From positions 49,317-113,316 of the forward strand of contig JAABSW010000007.1 of assembly GCA_011390155.1 (NCBI GenBank): a DNA stretch of 64,000 nt. The letters run 5' to 3'. The notes under the pieces are model-generated. The model worked only from the letters and a program-made list of their open reading frames with translations. It was not told the DNA's origin and ran no database searches. Made by a program: the position numbers and the translations under genes. The DNA comes from Clostridiaceae bacterium (GTDB lineage: Bacteria; Bacillota; Clostridia; Peptostreptococcales; Tindalliaceae). Of this stretch, positions 1 through 10,581 are shown in pieces; position 1 is the first letter of the stretch; the number at the start of each line of letters is the position of its first letter.

Positions 1-1773
1 GGCTTCGTTCACCTGTTCAATCCCGGAGGCCTGTTCATTGGAGGCGTTAGCAATTTCTGACACCAAACGGGCGGCGTCGGTGACACCGGAAACAATGTTT
101 TCCAGTGCTTTGGCAGTTTCCTGGGCGATGTTGGTGCCTGTCCCCGCCTTGGCGATGGAACCTTCAATCATCTCTGTGGTTTCTTTGGCGGCGTTGGCGC
201 TTCTGGCGGCCAGGTTTCGTACTTCTTCCGCCACCACGGCAAAACCTTTTCCGTGCTGACCAGCCCGGGCAGCTTCCACGGCGGCGTTCAGGGCCAGGAT
301 GTTGGTTTGGAAAGCGATTTCGTCAATGACTTTGATGATCTTTGAGATGTTTCGTGAAGATTCATTGATTTCGTCCATGGACACCAGCATCTCTTTCATC
401 CGGTTGTTACCCTGCTCGGCGTCTATTTTTGCCTGTGTGGCGATGTTGTTGGCTTCACCTGCATTGGCAGCGTTCTGGTTGGTTTGAGCGGATAATTCTT
501 CCATGGAGGCGGTGATTTCTTCCACGGAACTGGCTTGTTCTGTGGCGCCCTGGGACAGTTGTTGGCTGGAATCTGCCACCTGCCCTGATCCGGCGGACAC
601 TTGCTCAGCAGCGGAGTTGATGTCTGTCATGACTTCATTGACGTTTTCTGCCATGGCGGCAAAGGCTTTGGCCAAATCACCGATTTCGTCTTTGCTGCTG
701 GCGTCAATTTTTACGTTCAGGTCCCCTGCCGCAATTTTTTGCGAAACGCCTACCAATTTTGTGATGGGCTTTTTGATGGCCCGGCTGATGAAGATGCCCA
801 GCAGGATGGAAAGAATGATGGCAAATATAGTGAATCCGATCATCATGGACATGGAAGTGGTAACGGCGGAAGTTGCCAGTTCCGTGTTCAGTGTTTCAAT
901 TTCTTCCAGCAATTCTATTGCCTGGTTGAAGTTGGGGGTGTTTACTTCCAAGGCTTGGGCCAGCATGGTTTCCAGCACTGCATCTGACTGGTCCACCACA
1001 TCGTTCATTTCCTGTAAAATACCAAGCACTTCTGTCATGTTGGGCAAAGCCTGTGTCCGGTAGAGGTTCCACGCCTCGGCTTCCCAGTTTTCGCCGCCGG
1101 TTGTGATGAGTTGGTTTATTCGACCGCCGGCTTCATGCACCCGGTTGTGGGGTTCCTGAATGGCTGTCATTAACTGCTGTAATTCTGCGTTTCTGGTTTG
1201 ATAGCTGTTTAACCAGCCCCCCAGTGCACACAGGTTTCCGTCCACCTGACCTGAAAAAGCAGTTTGGTTGTTGATGGCTTCTGACAACTGCCAGATCCAC
1301 TGGTAGTGGTCCCGGCGGCGCAAGGCAAGTTGATAATGAACGTTTTCAGGGTTTTCGATGCCAATGGCGTCCAGCTGTTGTGATTGGGCCAGGAACTCTT
1401 CATGCCCGGCTCGCCATTGTTGTACCGCTGGGTCCACCTGGGCCCACACCCGTTCTTCTTCGCCTGTCATGGGCAATTTCATAAACTCGTCCCAATGCCG
1501 ATCCAAATCTTGTGACAGTTCTTCCAAATTTAAGTATAGAGGTTGTTTTTCTTCATAGCTTAATTGTGGTATAAGAAGTGAGTTCTCGATGGATTCCATT
1601 TGGGCTAAATCCATTTGAATTTCCATCAAATAACGGACACTTGGCAGCCGTACATTACCCACTTCCCGAAGCCCCCAGATTCCTACGCCCCCAACGAAGC
1701 CTGCAATGAGTGCCACGATGATAAACCCGGTTAACAGTTTGGTGCCGATTTTCAGGTTATTATACCATTTCAT
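1..1773 (-). CDS. Methyl-accepting chemotaxis protein (3' end truncated by window start)
   Basis: Minus-strand frame opens at 1773 ([40 protein letters not shown]...), with N-terminal TM segment and C-terminal MCP signalling-like sequence ([18 protein letters not shown]) running off the window. Absent from ORF track because it has no stop in the window. Confidence 0.9.
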   Translation of the reverse strand, partial: MKWYNNLKIGTKLLTGFIIVALIAGFVGGVGIWGLREVGNVRLPSVRYLMEIQMDLAQMESIENSLLIPQLSYEEKQPLYLNLEELSQDLDRHWDEFMKLPMTGEEERVWAQVDPAVQQWRAGHEEFLAQSQQLDAIGIENPENVHYQLALRRRDHYQWIWQLSEAINNQTAFSGQVDGNLCALGGWLNSYQTRNAELQQLMTAIQEPHNRVHEAGGRINQLITTGGENWEAEAWNLYRTQALPNMTEVLGILQEMNDVVDQSDAVLETMLAQALEVNTPNFNQAIELLEEIETLNTELATSAVTTSMSMMIGFTIFAIILSILLGIFISRAIKKPITKLVGVSQKIAAGDLNVKIDASSKDEIGDLAKAFAAMAENVNEVMTDINSAAEQVSAGSGQVADSSQQLSQGATEQASSVEEITASMEELSAQTNQNAANAGEANNIATQAKIDAEQGNNRMKEMLVSMDEINESSRNISKIIKVIDEIAFQTNILALNAAVEAARAGQHGKGFAVVAEEVRNLAARSANAAKETTEMIEGSIAKAGTGTNIAQETAKALENIVSGVTDAARLVSEIANASNEQASGIEQVNEA

Positions 1774-1828
1774 TGTCTAACCCTCCCTTGATTATTTGCT
1801 GTTTCTCTGTTTGTTTTTCTTTCTCTTT

Positions 1829-2329
1829 TTATAAGGACACTTGTTCCACAATTTCCATTTCGTCGTCACTGAGGAGTTTTTCGCAGTCCAAAATAAGTTT
1901 GACTTCTTCCTCAACCCGGCCAATACTTTTGATGTACTTGTTTTGGAAGCCGGTGCGGTAGTCTGGTGGAGGAACAATGTTCTGATCCTCGATGCTGAGC
2001 ACTTCTGCCACCTGGTCTACGATGAGGCCTACGGAGGTGTTGTCAATGTCAATGACGATGATGCAGGTGCGGTCATTGTATTCCACAGCCTCCTTCTTAA
2101 ACTTCAGCCGGACATCGATGAGGGGGATAATTCTTCCCCGCAGGTTGATGATCCCTTTCACGTAATCCGGCACTTCCGGCACTTCTGAGATGGGCTGTAT
2201 CCCGATGATCTCTGTAACGTACCGAATTTCAATGCCGAAGACTTCTTTGCCCAGGTTAAAGGTCAGGTATTTGCCTCTCTGGGTGTCTTCTTCCTGTTCC
2301 AATATCATGTCTCTTTCATCTGCCATCAT
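1829..2329 (-). CDS. cheW: Chemotaxis coupling protein CheW
   Basis: YLTFNLGKEVFGIEIRYVTEIIGIQPISEVPEVPDYVKGIINLRGRIIPLIDVRLKF is typical CheW; lies directly upstream of the MCP. Confidence 0.95.
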   Translation of the reverse strand: MMADERDMILEQEEDTQRGKYLTFNLGKEVFGIEIRYVTEIIGIQPISEVPEVPDYVKGIINLRGRIIPLIDVRLKFKKEAVEYNDRTCIIVIDIDNTSVGLIVDQVAEVLSIEDQNIVPPPDYRTGFQNKYIKSIGRVEEEVKLILDCEKLLSDDEMEIVEQVSL

Positions 2330-2630
2330 GATCCCCCTCTACTCTTTCATCAGTATACTTTTCCGTCTCAAGTGAATGCACTACCTTTATCCTCAACCTC
2401 CGAACCATCTTATGATATGTATGACAATTCGAGTTCCTTTTTCTTATGAAGGATGCGATTTCCTACCTCTGATATCACTAAAATCACCCGTCCAAGGAAT
2501 AAATGTCAAATAGATATGTTTGTTAGCTATAACTATATATAGTTTAATGGTAATCTAATTGCTTGTCAACCTATTGTGGAAATATTTTAAGAATATTTGC
2601 TTTTTCTTCTTTCATACAGGAAATACATTG

Positions 2631-2676
2631 TAAAAAGCCCCTTTGAACATAGTCTAAAACTTGTTCAAAGAGGCTT
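2631..2676 (-). terminator. Rho-independent terminator downstream of the J-domain/GGDEF gene
   Basis: Inverted repeat AAGCCCCTTTGAACA ... TGTTCAAAGAGGCTT followed by a T-run on the minus strand. Confidence 0.7.
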
Positions 2677-2724
2677 GCTTGTCCCATGACTACCGCCGAT
2701 ACGTCCCAAGATAAGGCATTCTTA

Positions 2725-3921
2725 CTAAACCGCCTTACCCGTCATCACAATGCTGGTTTTTTCTCTTCCGTCCATACGGCTTTTTTGCAGCAATGCGTTG
2801 GATTCCGCCATCCGTAATGTTTCTTCCAACGAATTTTGAAAATAACCTGAACAGCCTGCGGCAACCTCGTAATCAATCCTTTGATGCTGGCTTACATAAT
2901 CAACCATTTTCTCAATGGCTCGTTGAGCATCTTCTTCACAAGTTTCAGTAAACAACACTGCAAACCCCATCTCAGACCAGCGGCCCACCACATCTGTCTG
3001 GCGAAAAACCTGCAGCATCATCTGCGCCATGTTTTCGAGGCACAAATCACGGTATTGTTCATAGTGGAGTTCCACCATGTTTTTCACCGGAAGTACATGG
3101 ATCACTGCAATGGTAAAGGGGTTTCGGTAACGCTGGCTTCGTTTTGCCTCTCGTTCAAATTCTTCCATGAGGCCATACTGGCTTAACATTCCTGTGAGGC
3201 CGTCTACCCGCATCATAGCGTCTGCCAAGGTGCGGTCCGGGTTCATATGCTTGCCTTGAGACGCCATATGCCTCAATTTCAGAATAAAAGGTTTTAAATC
3301 CCGGTATCCCAGACAGACTCGCCAGGCATCACCATCCCATGCCACATACTTGGGAATGGTTTCTTCATTAATCCGACCGGTGAGAACCTGCTTATCACAT
3401 GTATACACGGAATACTCCCTGACTTCGGAATACAGCTGATCTGCAAAATGACAGTCCCTGTGTTTTCGGAACAACTTCAATGCATAGGAACCCAACTGAA
3501 ATACCCTGGACACCTCAATTTTCCATTCTGAAAATTCTTTCAGGCTAATTCGCTTCCGGTCTCCCCGGGTCAAGCGCTGGTATGCCGTCGCCCAGTTTTC
3601 CATCATCAAATCGTGAAAATACCCGTCAACAACCTGATAACAGGCATCTAAAGAAGAACCAGCTGACTCTCGCCGATGGCTGAGGGGGTCTTTGCCGCTC
3701 ACCAGCTGCAGCCACTGGTTATGATACTCCCGCCGTCGCTGGGAGTCGGCCAGCACTTCATAGGCAAGGTTGATTTGCTTCATGCGTTCCATAGAAGCAG
3801 GGTTGTTATTGAGATCAGGATGGTTCAGCTTACTAAGGCGTCGATACGCCGCTTCAATAACCTCCGGAGCAGCTTCATAATGAACTTGCAAGATCCGGTA
3901 ATAGTCCGTTACATATACCAT
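2725..3921 (-). CDS. J-domain protein with C-terminal degenerate GGDEF-like domain
   Basis: N-terminus DYYRILQVHYEAAPEVIEAAYRRLSKLNHPDLNNNP (J domain with HPD); C-terminus DGLTGMLSQYGLMEEFEREAKRSQRYRNPFTIAVIHV...VVGRWSEMGFAVLF aligns by eye with GGDEF domains, but the signature is SEMGF. Confidence 0.75.
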   Translation of the reverse strand: MVYVTDYYRILQVHYEAAPEVIEAAYRRLSKLNHPDLNNNPASMERMKQINLAYEVLADSQRRREYHNQWLQLVSGKDPLSHRRESAGSSLDACYQVVDGYFHDLMMENWATAYQRLTRGDRKRISLKEFSEWKIEVSRVFQLGSYALKLFRKHRDCHFADQLYSEVREYSVYTCDKQVLTGRINEETIPKYVAWDGDAWRVCLGYRDLKPFILKLRHMASQGKHMNPDRTLADAMMRVDGLTGMLSQYGLMEEFEREAKRSQRYRNPFTIAVIHVLPVKNMVELHYEQYRDLCLENMAQMMLQVFRQTDVVGRWSEMGFAVLFTETCEEDAQRAIEKMVDYVSQHQRIDYEVAAGCSGYFQNSLEETLRMAESNALLQKSRMDGREKTSIVMTGKAV

Positions 3922-4201
3922 TGAATTTCCTCCCGGAATATGACGTCAATCGTCAATTTATCTTCTGTCATCAAGCATAGCACATTCAGTTTTTCTTTCC
4001 AAATTATTTATCAAATATACTGTGTCTATGTGTCCCACTGGAACCACCACATACATCTTTTTACTAATTATCTCCAATACCTCCACATCTTATCACCAAT
4101 TCCCATAAGCATCCAATAGATTGGCGTCACAGATACGCTGCAGTGCTGTCCGTAAAGAAGCCGCTTTGTCAAACTTCAGGCACATCCAAAGCAATTCAAG
4201 A

Positions 4202-4236
4202 GCAAAAAAGTCCAACGAATAGAGTTCGTTGGACTT
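4202..4236 (-). terminator. Terminator of the tRNA operon
   Basis: Perfect 12-bp hairpin AAGTCCAACGAA-N5-TTCGTTGGACTT followed on the minus strand by TTTTTTGC. Confidence 0.85.
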
Positions 4237-4247
4237 ATTGCTATAAC

Positions 4248-4324
4248 TGGCGCGGCATGCAGGACTCGAACCTGCAACCAACTGATTCGAAGTCAGGTAC
4301 TCTATCCAATTGAGCTAATGCCGC
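4248..4324 (-). tRNA. tRNA-Arg (anticodon TCG)
   Basis: GCGGCATTAGCTCAATTGGATAGAGTACCTGACTTCGAATCAG...GGTTCGAGTCCTGCATGCCGCGCCA; anticodon loop CTTCGAA; encoded CCA. Confidence 0.93.
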
Positions 4325-4334
4325 AGGATGAAAT

Positions 4335-4409
4335 TGGAGCGGAAGACGGGAATTGAACCCGCGACCCTCGCCTTGGCAAGGCGATGCTCTACCGCTGAGC
4401 CACTTCCGC
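4335..4409 (-). tRNA. tRNA-Gly (anticodon GCC)
   Basis: GCGGAAGTGGCTCAGCGGTAGAGCATCGCCTTGCCAAGGCGAGGGTCGCGGGTTCAATTCCCGTCTTCCGCTCCA. Confidence 0.95.
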
Positions 4410-4438
4410 ATAATGGCGGGATTTATACCCGCCTCGGT

Positions 4439-4514
4439 TGGCTGGGATAGCAGGACTCGAACCTGCGCATGACGGAGTCAAAGTCCGCTGCCTTACCGAC
4501 TTGGCTATATCCCA
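4439..4514 (-). tRNA. tRNA-Gln (anticodon TTG)
   Basis: TGGGATATAGCCAAGTCGGTAAGGCAGCGGACTTTGACTCCG...GGTTCGAGTCCTGCTATCCCAGCCA. Confidence 0.95.
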
Positions 4515-4518
4515 ATGG

Positions 4519-4595
4519 TGGGGTGGATGATGGGATTCGAACCCACGCGTGCAGGAGCCACAATCCTGTGTCTTAACCACTTGACTACATCCACC
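4519..4595 (-). tRNA. tRNA-His (anticodon GTG)
   Basis: GTGGATGTAGTCAAGTGGTTAAGACACAGGATTGTGGCTCCTG...GGTTCGAATCCCATCATCCACCCCA; extra 5' G (-1) opposite C73 expected for tRNA-His. Confidence 0.94.
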
Positions 4596-4600
4596 ATGAT

Positions 4601-4674
4601 TGGAGCGGGCGAAGGGAATCGAACCCTCACGGTCAGCTTGGAAGGCTGAAGTTCTACCATTGAACTACGCCCGC
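4601..4674 (-). tRNA. tRNA-Gly (anticodon TCC)
   Basis: GCGGGCGTAGTTCAATGGTAGAACTTCAGCCTTCCAAGCTGACCGTGAGGGTTCGATTCCCTTCGCCCGCTCCA. Confidence 0.95.
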
Positions 4675-4795
4675 ACACTGGTGTACTTCTTTTTGTCACA
4701 TCTATTAATTTACCATTGATCCAGGTACTTGTCAAGGAAAAATATTATCTCCAAACCGATGTAAAATCCAGTGATTTTAACACCGTGTTTCATAC

Positions 4796-5320
4796 CTACC
4801 CAACTGTAAAGGTTTCCCTCATCACAATTTTCTGTGTGTCAATGTTTGTTACAATAAATTCCGGCTTTGGAGAAGTCTGAAAAAGGGCGCAGGTATTACC
4901 ATGCTCGCTTCTCTTCCGAGAAGTGGTCCCCGGGTTAAGGAGCACCATACCCTCATTAAAAAAAACAGGCACATGGGTATGGCCAAAAACAACCACGTCT
5001 GCTTTCTTTTCCAAACCATGATAATACAGGTGAGTCAATCCACGGTACAAATAATGACGATGGCCGTGGCACAGTAAAATTGACAGGCCATCTATTTTCA
5101 ACACTCTTTCGTGGGGTCCCGCTTCTTCCGGGTCTCCATTACCTGTTACCGTGATAATTTCTCCCTGGTACTTTGTTTTCATCCATAATGCGTCCCGGTA
5201 ATAATCCCCTGCATGGAGAATACAGTCCGTGTCCTTTAGTGTGTTCAGCGCTCGCGTCATTTGCATTTCATTACCATGGGTATCACTTATCAAACCAATT
5301 TTCACACTTCTATCCTCCAA
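4796..5320 (-). CDS. YfcE/MJ0936-family metallophosphoesterase
   Basis: KIGLISDTHGN...ILHAGDYY...VTGNGDPE...LCHGHRHY...VVFGHTHVP...LNPGTTSRKR metallophosphoesterase motifs. Confidence 0.92.
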   Translation of the reverse strand: MEDRSVKIGLISDTHGNEMQMTRALNTLKDTDCILHAGDYYRDALWMKTKYQGEIITVTGNGDPEEAGPHERVLKIDGLSILLCHGHRHYLYRGLTHLYYHGLEKKADVVVFGHTHVPVFFNEGMVLLNPGTTSRKRSEHGNTCALFQTSPKPEFIVTNIDTQKIVMRETFTVG

Positions 5321-5322
5321 CT

Positions 5323-5931
5323 TTATGCATTAAAGATTTCTTCCAGCTTTGTCTTCATCAGTTCAATGGCACGTCCACGGTGACTCATGCTGTTCTTGAT
5401 GACAGGCCCCAGTTGTCCAAAGGTTTGTTGGTAAGCCGGAATCAGGAACAAAGGGTCATACCCAAAACCATGAGAGCCTTTTTCCTCAAAATCGATGTAG
5501 CCTTCAACGGTACCCCTCACGACAATTTTTAGTCCGTCTGGAAAAACCACCGCCAAGGCACAAACAAACCGTGCCTTTCTGTTTTCCAATGAAATGTCCT
5601 TTAACGCTTCCAACAACTTTTTGTTGTTTGCTTCGTCGTTGCCTTGCTCCCCTGCATAACGGGCGGAATAAATGCCTGGGGCGCCACCTAATGCATCTAC
5701 CTCCAGGCCTGAATCATCTGCCAGTGCCATGAGCCCCGTCTTGCCACACACTGTTTCAGCTTTTATCACCGCATTTTCTTCAAAGGTTGTACCTGTTTCT
5801 TCTATTTCCAATCCTTCCAAGCCTATGTCGTCCATGGATTTGACCTGGATACTGAAATCCTTCAGCATTTCCGAAATTTCTTCCAGCTTATGTCTGTTGC
5901 CGGTGGCAATGACCGCAATCTGTTGGTTCAT
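5323..5931 (-). CDS. rdgB: XTP/dITP diphosphatase (RdgB/HAM1 family)
   Basis: [15 protein letters not shown]...[15 protein letters not shown]...[24 protein letters not shown]...[11 protein letters not shown]...MSHRGRA. Confidence 0.96.
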   Translation of the reverse strand: MNQQIAVIATGNRHKLEEISEMLKDFSIQVKSMDDIGLEGLEIEETGTTFEENAVIKAETVCGKTGLMALADDSGLEVDALGGAPGIYSARYAGEQGNDEANNKKLLEALKDISLENRKARFVCALAVVFPDGLKIVVRGTVEGYIDFEEKGSHGFGYDPLFLIPAYQQTFGQLGPVIKNSMSHRGRAIELMKTKLEEIFNA

Positions 5932-6689
5932 GCCTTTTCCTCCCCCATTGCAGCAGCCAGCTTTTCTCTGTAAATCTCATTAACCGTGTCTTTTTGTGCC
6001 TGGATCAGTTCATTAATCCCTTGGCGTGCCATGTCCACCATGGTATTCATTTCTTCCAGACTAAAGGTGGCTTCTTCTCCTGAACCCTGAATCTCAACCA
6101 CCTGCTGGTGTTCTGTCATGACCAGGTTCATGTCCACAGAAGCACCTGAGTCCTCTTCATAACATAGGTCTAACAGGGGTTTGCCCTCTACGATCCCCAC
6201 GCTGACAGCAGCCAGATAATGGCTCACGGGAATTTCCCTGATCTGTTTTGCCTCTCGCATTTTAATAAATGCTTCCATCAGTGCCACAAAGGCTCCAGTA
6301 ATGGAGGCTGTGCGCGTTCCTCCATCTGCCTGAATTACGTCGCAATCGATCCAAACGGTTCTCTCACCCAATTGACTAAGGTCTACAACAGAGCGAAGGG
6401 CACGGCCGATTAAACGCTGAATTTCCTGGGTTCTTCCGTCCACTTTGCCCCGGGTGGATTCCCTCATTTTTCTTGTATGGGTGGCGCTGGGCAGCATGGA
6501 ATATTCTGCCGTCACCCAACCTTTACCGGAACCTTTGAGAAAAGGAGGTACTTTTTCTTCCACAAAAGCGGTGCAGATCACCTTGGTTTCTCCCATTTCT
6601 GTCAGTACTGAACCCAGGGCATGGTTGGTAAAATTTCGGGTGAAGGTAACTGGCCTCAGTTGATTATCTTTACGCTTGTCTTTTCGCAT
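5928..6689 (-). CDS. rph: Ribonuclease PH
   Basis: [77 protein letters not shown]...; start chosen at MRKD (ORF extends to 6710). Confidence 0.96.
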   Translation of the reverse strand: MRKDKRKDNQLRPVTFTRNFTNHALGSVLTEMGETKVICTAFVEEKVPPFLKGSGKGWVTAEYSMLPSATHTRKMRESTRGKVDGRTQEIQRLIGRALRSVVDLSQLGERTVWIDCDVIQADGGTRTASITGAFVALMEAFIKMREAKQIREIPVSHYLAAVSVGIVEGKPLLDLCYEEDSGASVDMNLVMTEHQQVVEIQGSGEEATFSLEEMNTMVDMARQGINELIQAQKDTVNEIYREKLAAAMGEEKA

Positions 6690-6715
6690 ATCGTTGTCTC
6701 CTTGTGACATAGATT

Positions 6716-7234
6716 TTATTTTCGTTTTAAACGACTGAAAAACCCGCCTTTGATGGAACGGGTGTCAAGTATGGTAACAAAAGCTTTCTGGTCATGCTCA
6801 TTCAGAAGTTGGTTTAGACGGCGTAAATGTTTGCGCTGGATGGTGATGTTAAGTAAGTGATTAATACCGTTACGTCCATGGCCTTCCACCACTGTCACCC
6901 CATAACCTTCTTCTCTTAATATGTCAACCAGGTCCATGGCTTTTTTATAAGTGATGACTTGCACCATAATGCTGCCCAGGGCCATTTTTTCTTCTATCAT
7001 GATTCCCACGTAATTGCCGGCTGCAAAACCTGATGCATACACAATAACATTGATGGGGTCGTCAAGGTTGCTCAGCACGCTGCCCACCGCCAAAATCCAT
7101 ATGCTCACTTCCACAAAACCTATGGCGGCTGCATGGACTCGCTTACCTTTTACCACCATGATCATGCGCACGGTGGCAAGGCTTACGTCTGCTACTTTTG
7201 CCATAAAAATTAATAAATACCCTATCAGGGCCAT
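6716..7234 (-). CDS. UPF0316/DUF2179-family membrane protein
   Basis: [32 protein letters not shown]...[43 protein letters not shown]; start moved to the internal Met. Confidence 0.85.
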   Translation of the reverse strand: MALIGYLLIFMAKVADVSLATVRMIMVVKGKRVHAAAIGFVEVSIWILAVGSVLSNLDDPINVIVYASGFAAGNYVGIMIEEKMALGSIMVQVITYKKAMDLVDILREEGYGVTVVEGHGRNGINHLLNITIQRKHLRRLNQLLNEHDQKAFVTILDTRSIKGGFFSRLKRK

Positions 7235-7284
7235 GGCATCATTCTCTCCTTTCGTCTGTTTCATATGGAACCAGACCATAGTGG

Positions 7285-9456
7285 TTATGGTCTGGCTGAT
7301 AAGTGTGTCAGGCTTTCTTCAAAATAACGGATAACAGATCGCAGCACACCTGCTGCCGCTCGCTGTCTGTATTCTGATGTGGCCAACAGTCTTTCTTCTT
7401 CACTATTTGACATAAACCCGATTTCTGTAATGATGGCCGGCATCCTGGTTTCACGTAATACCACCAGTTTTTCCCTGGCGTTAATCCGATGACTCTCAGC
7501 TCCCAGGGTTTTAACCATTTCGTCATGAAATATTTCCGCCAGGAACCTATTGTTTCGGAAATCCATGGGTTCTTTTTCGCTAGGGTAATAGAGGGTTTCA
7601 ACACCTTTCAGGTCCGCCCGCGGTGCTGCATTGGAATGTATACTGATAAACAAATCTGCACGTAATTGATTGGCAATAGCAGCCCGGTCCTGTATGGAAA
7701 TATAAGTATCATCTGTTCGTGTCATATACACTCTGAATCCAGCAGATTCCAACAATCTCTTAGCTTCCTGTGCCACTTCCAGGTTAATGTCTTTTTCCTT
7801 CATTTTCATGTTGGTTGAAATAGCCCCCGGGTCAGAGCCACCATGGCCGGGATCAATCACAACCAGTTTTTCACGGTATTTCAGATTGCTGTTGGTAAAG
7901 TTCAATACCAGGTCCCTTGTGTTCTCAAGGCCGTTGGCTGTGGCCGACACGCCAGGCTTCAGGTGTATATTGGCAATGAGTTCCCTGCCATTACTACTCC
8001 TGGTGGTTTGAATAAATTCCAGCATCACATCATCCACGTCCAGCAGTTCAAAGGGAACGCTCATGTTATCTGACGGCATGCTGACTTTTAACATTTCGCC
8101 GTTGGCTTCCAAATCAACCTGGTAATCAACTTGGTTTTCACCGAAGAAGGTGAGTCGAGAGGTGGTCCATCCTGTTTCTTCATACCGGTAACCCTGGTCA
8201 GGTTCGCCTTCCAGATGTACCCTGAGACTTCCATTTTCTTTTTGAATAAAAAGGTCGTCTTGCCTCAATTGACTGTTCAAGTCCACCACCACCCGGACAA
8301 TTTTATCTTCCGGGTCGTAATGATGGTCCGGTTTAAACTCAGACACCCGTACCCGCTGAATCATACGTCCGTCGATGGCCTGGTCCAGTATCTTTCTGGC
8401 TGGGTTAAGCACCGATTCCTTGATGTCCACCACCAGACGGTGGGGGTTATCCAGGTGCATGGTGTTATAATTTGAAACATCGCCGCCTTCTATGACCACC
8501 ACTTCACGGGCATTGAAACGTTCCAGTCTCACATCATCCACATAGTTGATGAGTCGTATGACCATGTCTTGGTTATCTTCATCATAACTGACTTCATACC
8601 CGAGGGATTCTTTCATATCCAGTACCAACCGGACAATGTTGGGGTTGATGTCAAATTGTGAAGACCGAACCCCTGATAAATATTGGTTGTTAGGAGCACT
8701 CACTTTGACGGTTTTGTCCTGCTGTACTTTTTCATTGTCTGTCACCATTAATAGGGAATCACTAAAATCAAACACAATGCGGTCCGGGTCAGTCAAAAGA
8801 GCTGTTGAATAGCTCATCTCACCACCACTTTTGATTCTGATTTCAGGAATATCGCCTTGAAGGGAGACAGATATGTCTTCTATCAAATAATCTTCCGATG
8901 CTGTATCAACATTATCAGGTGGATCAGGTTCTTCAATTGTTTCTGGCTCAACTGGTTCTGGCGTTATAATGTTGACAGTACGTGTGTTTTCATCCCATCC
9001 GATTTCCAACCCCAGCTCCTGTCCCACAAAAGCAACCGGCACCATGGTGCGACCTCGGTTCTGGTAAGTGACGATTTTTGCAGGCACCTGGCTTGGCAGT
9101 ATTTTTTCTTCACCATTGACAAGAACAACACTACTGTTTATTTTCAGGATGATGGTTTTATCTCCTTTGGTGAGGGTAACCTCTTCACGGTCACCATCCC
9201 AAGATACGCCGGCACCAACATATTCTGCCACAGCAGCCACCGGCACAAGGGTACGGTATTGTTGCTGAAATTCCATCAGCACCGGCGGTACATCCGATGC
9301 CAGGTACTGGTTGTCCAGTGTCATGTTCACCGTGTATAGTTTTGTGTTGCGTTTATCCACAACGGCGGTAATGTGAGGTTCATCCGCTGTGACAATCATT
9401 GGCAGCGCTGTGACAAAAAGTATGATGCCCAATAGCATTGCCAGTCTTTTCTTCAT
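7285..9456 (-). CDS. N-acetylmuramoyl-L-alanine amidase with copper-amine-oxidase-N-like and AMIN domains
   Basis: Signal peptide; VPPVLMEFQQQYRTLVPVAAVAEYVGAGVSWDGDREEVTL; AMIN-like repeats; C-terminal VVIDPGHGGSDPGAIS...DLFISIHSNAA...ITEIGFMSNSEEE (Amidase_3). Confidence 0.93.
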   Translation of the reverse strand: MKKRLAMLLGIILFVTALPMIVTADEPHITAVVDKRNTKLYTVNMTLDNQYLASDVPPVLMEFQQQYRTLVPVAAVAEYVGAGVSWDGDREEVTLTKGDKTIILKINSSVVLVNGEEKILPSQVPAKIVTYQNRGRTMVPVAFVGQELGLEIGWDENTRTVNIITPEPVEPETIEEPDPPDNVDTASEDYLIEDISVSLQGDIPEIRIKSGGEMSYSTALLTDPDRIVFDFSDSLLMVTDNEKVQQDKTVKVSAPNNQYLSGVRSSQFDINPNIVRLVLDMKESLGYEVSYDEDNQDMVIRLINYVDDVRLERFNAREVVVIEGGDVSNYNTMHLDNPHRLVVDIKESVLNPARKILDQAIDGRMIQRVRVSEFKPDHHYDPEDKIVRVVVDLNSQLRQDDLFIQKENGSLRVHLEGEPDQGYRYEETGWTTSRLTFFGENQVDYQVDLEANGEMLKVSMPSDNMSVPFELLDVDDVMLEFIQTTRSSNGRELIANIHLKPGVSATANGLENTRDLVLNFTNSNLKYREKLVVIDPGHGGSDPGAISTNMKMKEKDINLEVAQEAKRLLESAGFRVYMTRTDDTYISIQDRAAIANQLRADLFISIHSNAAPRADLKGVETLYYPSEKEPMDFRNNRFLAEIFHDEMVKTLGAESHRINAREKLVVLRETRMPAIITEIGFMSNSEEERLLATSEYRQRAAAGVLRSVIRYFEESLTHLSARP

Positions 9457-9597
9457 ATAAAAACCCCCAATGGGAATAAATTCAAATGATTTTCATCTGT
9501 ACTTCTCTTTATAGCACTCCTTGTCTTGAGCGTCAACGGATTTACATAAGATGTAAATAAGATGTAACACCCCTTCGTGCAACTCATTACCTTATGC

Positions 9598-10581
9598 CTA
9601 GACAACTTTGTATAATTCATCAATTTCCGGCGGGGCCATCATTTCTTTCTTTCCATCGTTAATTACATACCGTTCACCCTCAGTAATTTTTCCTATCACA
9701 GACCATTGGATATTAGCTTCTGAAAGTGCATGCCCAAGCTGATCCAGTTGCTCCTGGGCAACGGACATCAACATCACACCACTGGAGATAAGTCTGTAGG
9801 GATCAATGTGGAAAGCGTCGCATATCTTTCGGGTGGACGGCAGCACAGGGATCTTCTCCACGTTGATCTCCAGTCCTTTTCCAGAGGCTTCTGCCAGTTC
9901 CCAGGCAGCACCCAGGATGCCCCCTTCTGTGGCATCGTGCATGCTGTTGACCCCGAATCTTCCCGCAATCATGCCTTCCGGCACAACACTGATGTGATGT
10001 TTCAGTTCCTTTGCTTCTTCAATGACCTGGGACGAGACAAAATCGGCCAAATCCGTCTCTTTATCATGGGCCAGAATGGCGGTTCCTTCCAGGCCGGCGG
10101 TCTTTGTCATGATCACCATGTCACCTGTCTTGGCCCCTGATGTGGTGACCATGGTTTCTCGATGATGTTTTCCCAGAGCTACGGTACTAATCAGCACCCG
10201 GTTAACCACATCGGTTATTTCTGTGTGGCCGCCCATGATTTCAACATTAATCCGGGCAGCGGCTTTATTGGCATCATCCATAATCTGTCTGAGATCATCT
10301 TCAGTGGTCCCCGCTGGGGCCAACACTGTCATCATAACTGCAATGGGTTCTGCCCCATTGGAAGCAATGTCGTTGCAGGCAATGTCAATGGCCAGGCTTC
10401 CAATTTCCGCCACCGCACCTGTAATGGGATCTGTGCTAATGACACAAAGTTGGTCTTCAAAGTCCAAAACTGCACAATCTTCTCCTACTGCTGAACCAAC
10501 CAGCACCTCTGACCTTTTGGTGGTAATACGGCCAATTATCAGGTTTTTCAAAACATCTACTGGTACCTTCCCAATTTTCAT
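9598..10581 (-). CDS. AIR synthase-related protein (HypE-like)
   Basis: GSAVGEDCAVLDF...ISTDPITG...GSLAIDIACNDIASNGAEPIAVMMTVLAP...GGHTEIT; PurM/HypE-type fold. Confidence 0.85.
   Translation of the reverse strand: MKIGKVPVDVLKNLIIGRITTKRSEVLVGSAVGEDCAVLDFEDQLCVISTDPITGAVAEIGSLAIDIACNDIASNGAEPIAVMMTVLAPAGTTEDDLRQIMDDANKAAARINVEIMGGHTEITDVVNRVLISTVALGKHHRETMVTTSGAKTGDMVIMTKTAGLEGTAILAHDKETDLADFVSSQVIEEAKELKHHISVVPEGMIAGRFGVNSMHDATEGGILGAAWELAEASGKGLEINVEKIPVLPSTRKICDAFHIDPYRLISSGVMLMSVAQEQLDQLGHALSEANIQWSVIGKITEGERYVINDGKKEMMAPPEIDELYKVV

Noticed and set aside
4248-4674. tRNA-Sec (selC) within the tRNA operon
   Set aside because: Anticodons are TCG, GCC, TTG, GTG and TCC; none is TCA and no long-variable-arm tRNA is present.
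9598-10581. AIR-synthase protein as SelD (selenophosphate synthetase)
   Set aside because: Sequence resembles HypE/PurM-type proteins and lacks the N-terminal Cys/Sec-Lys active-site region expected of SelD.
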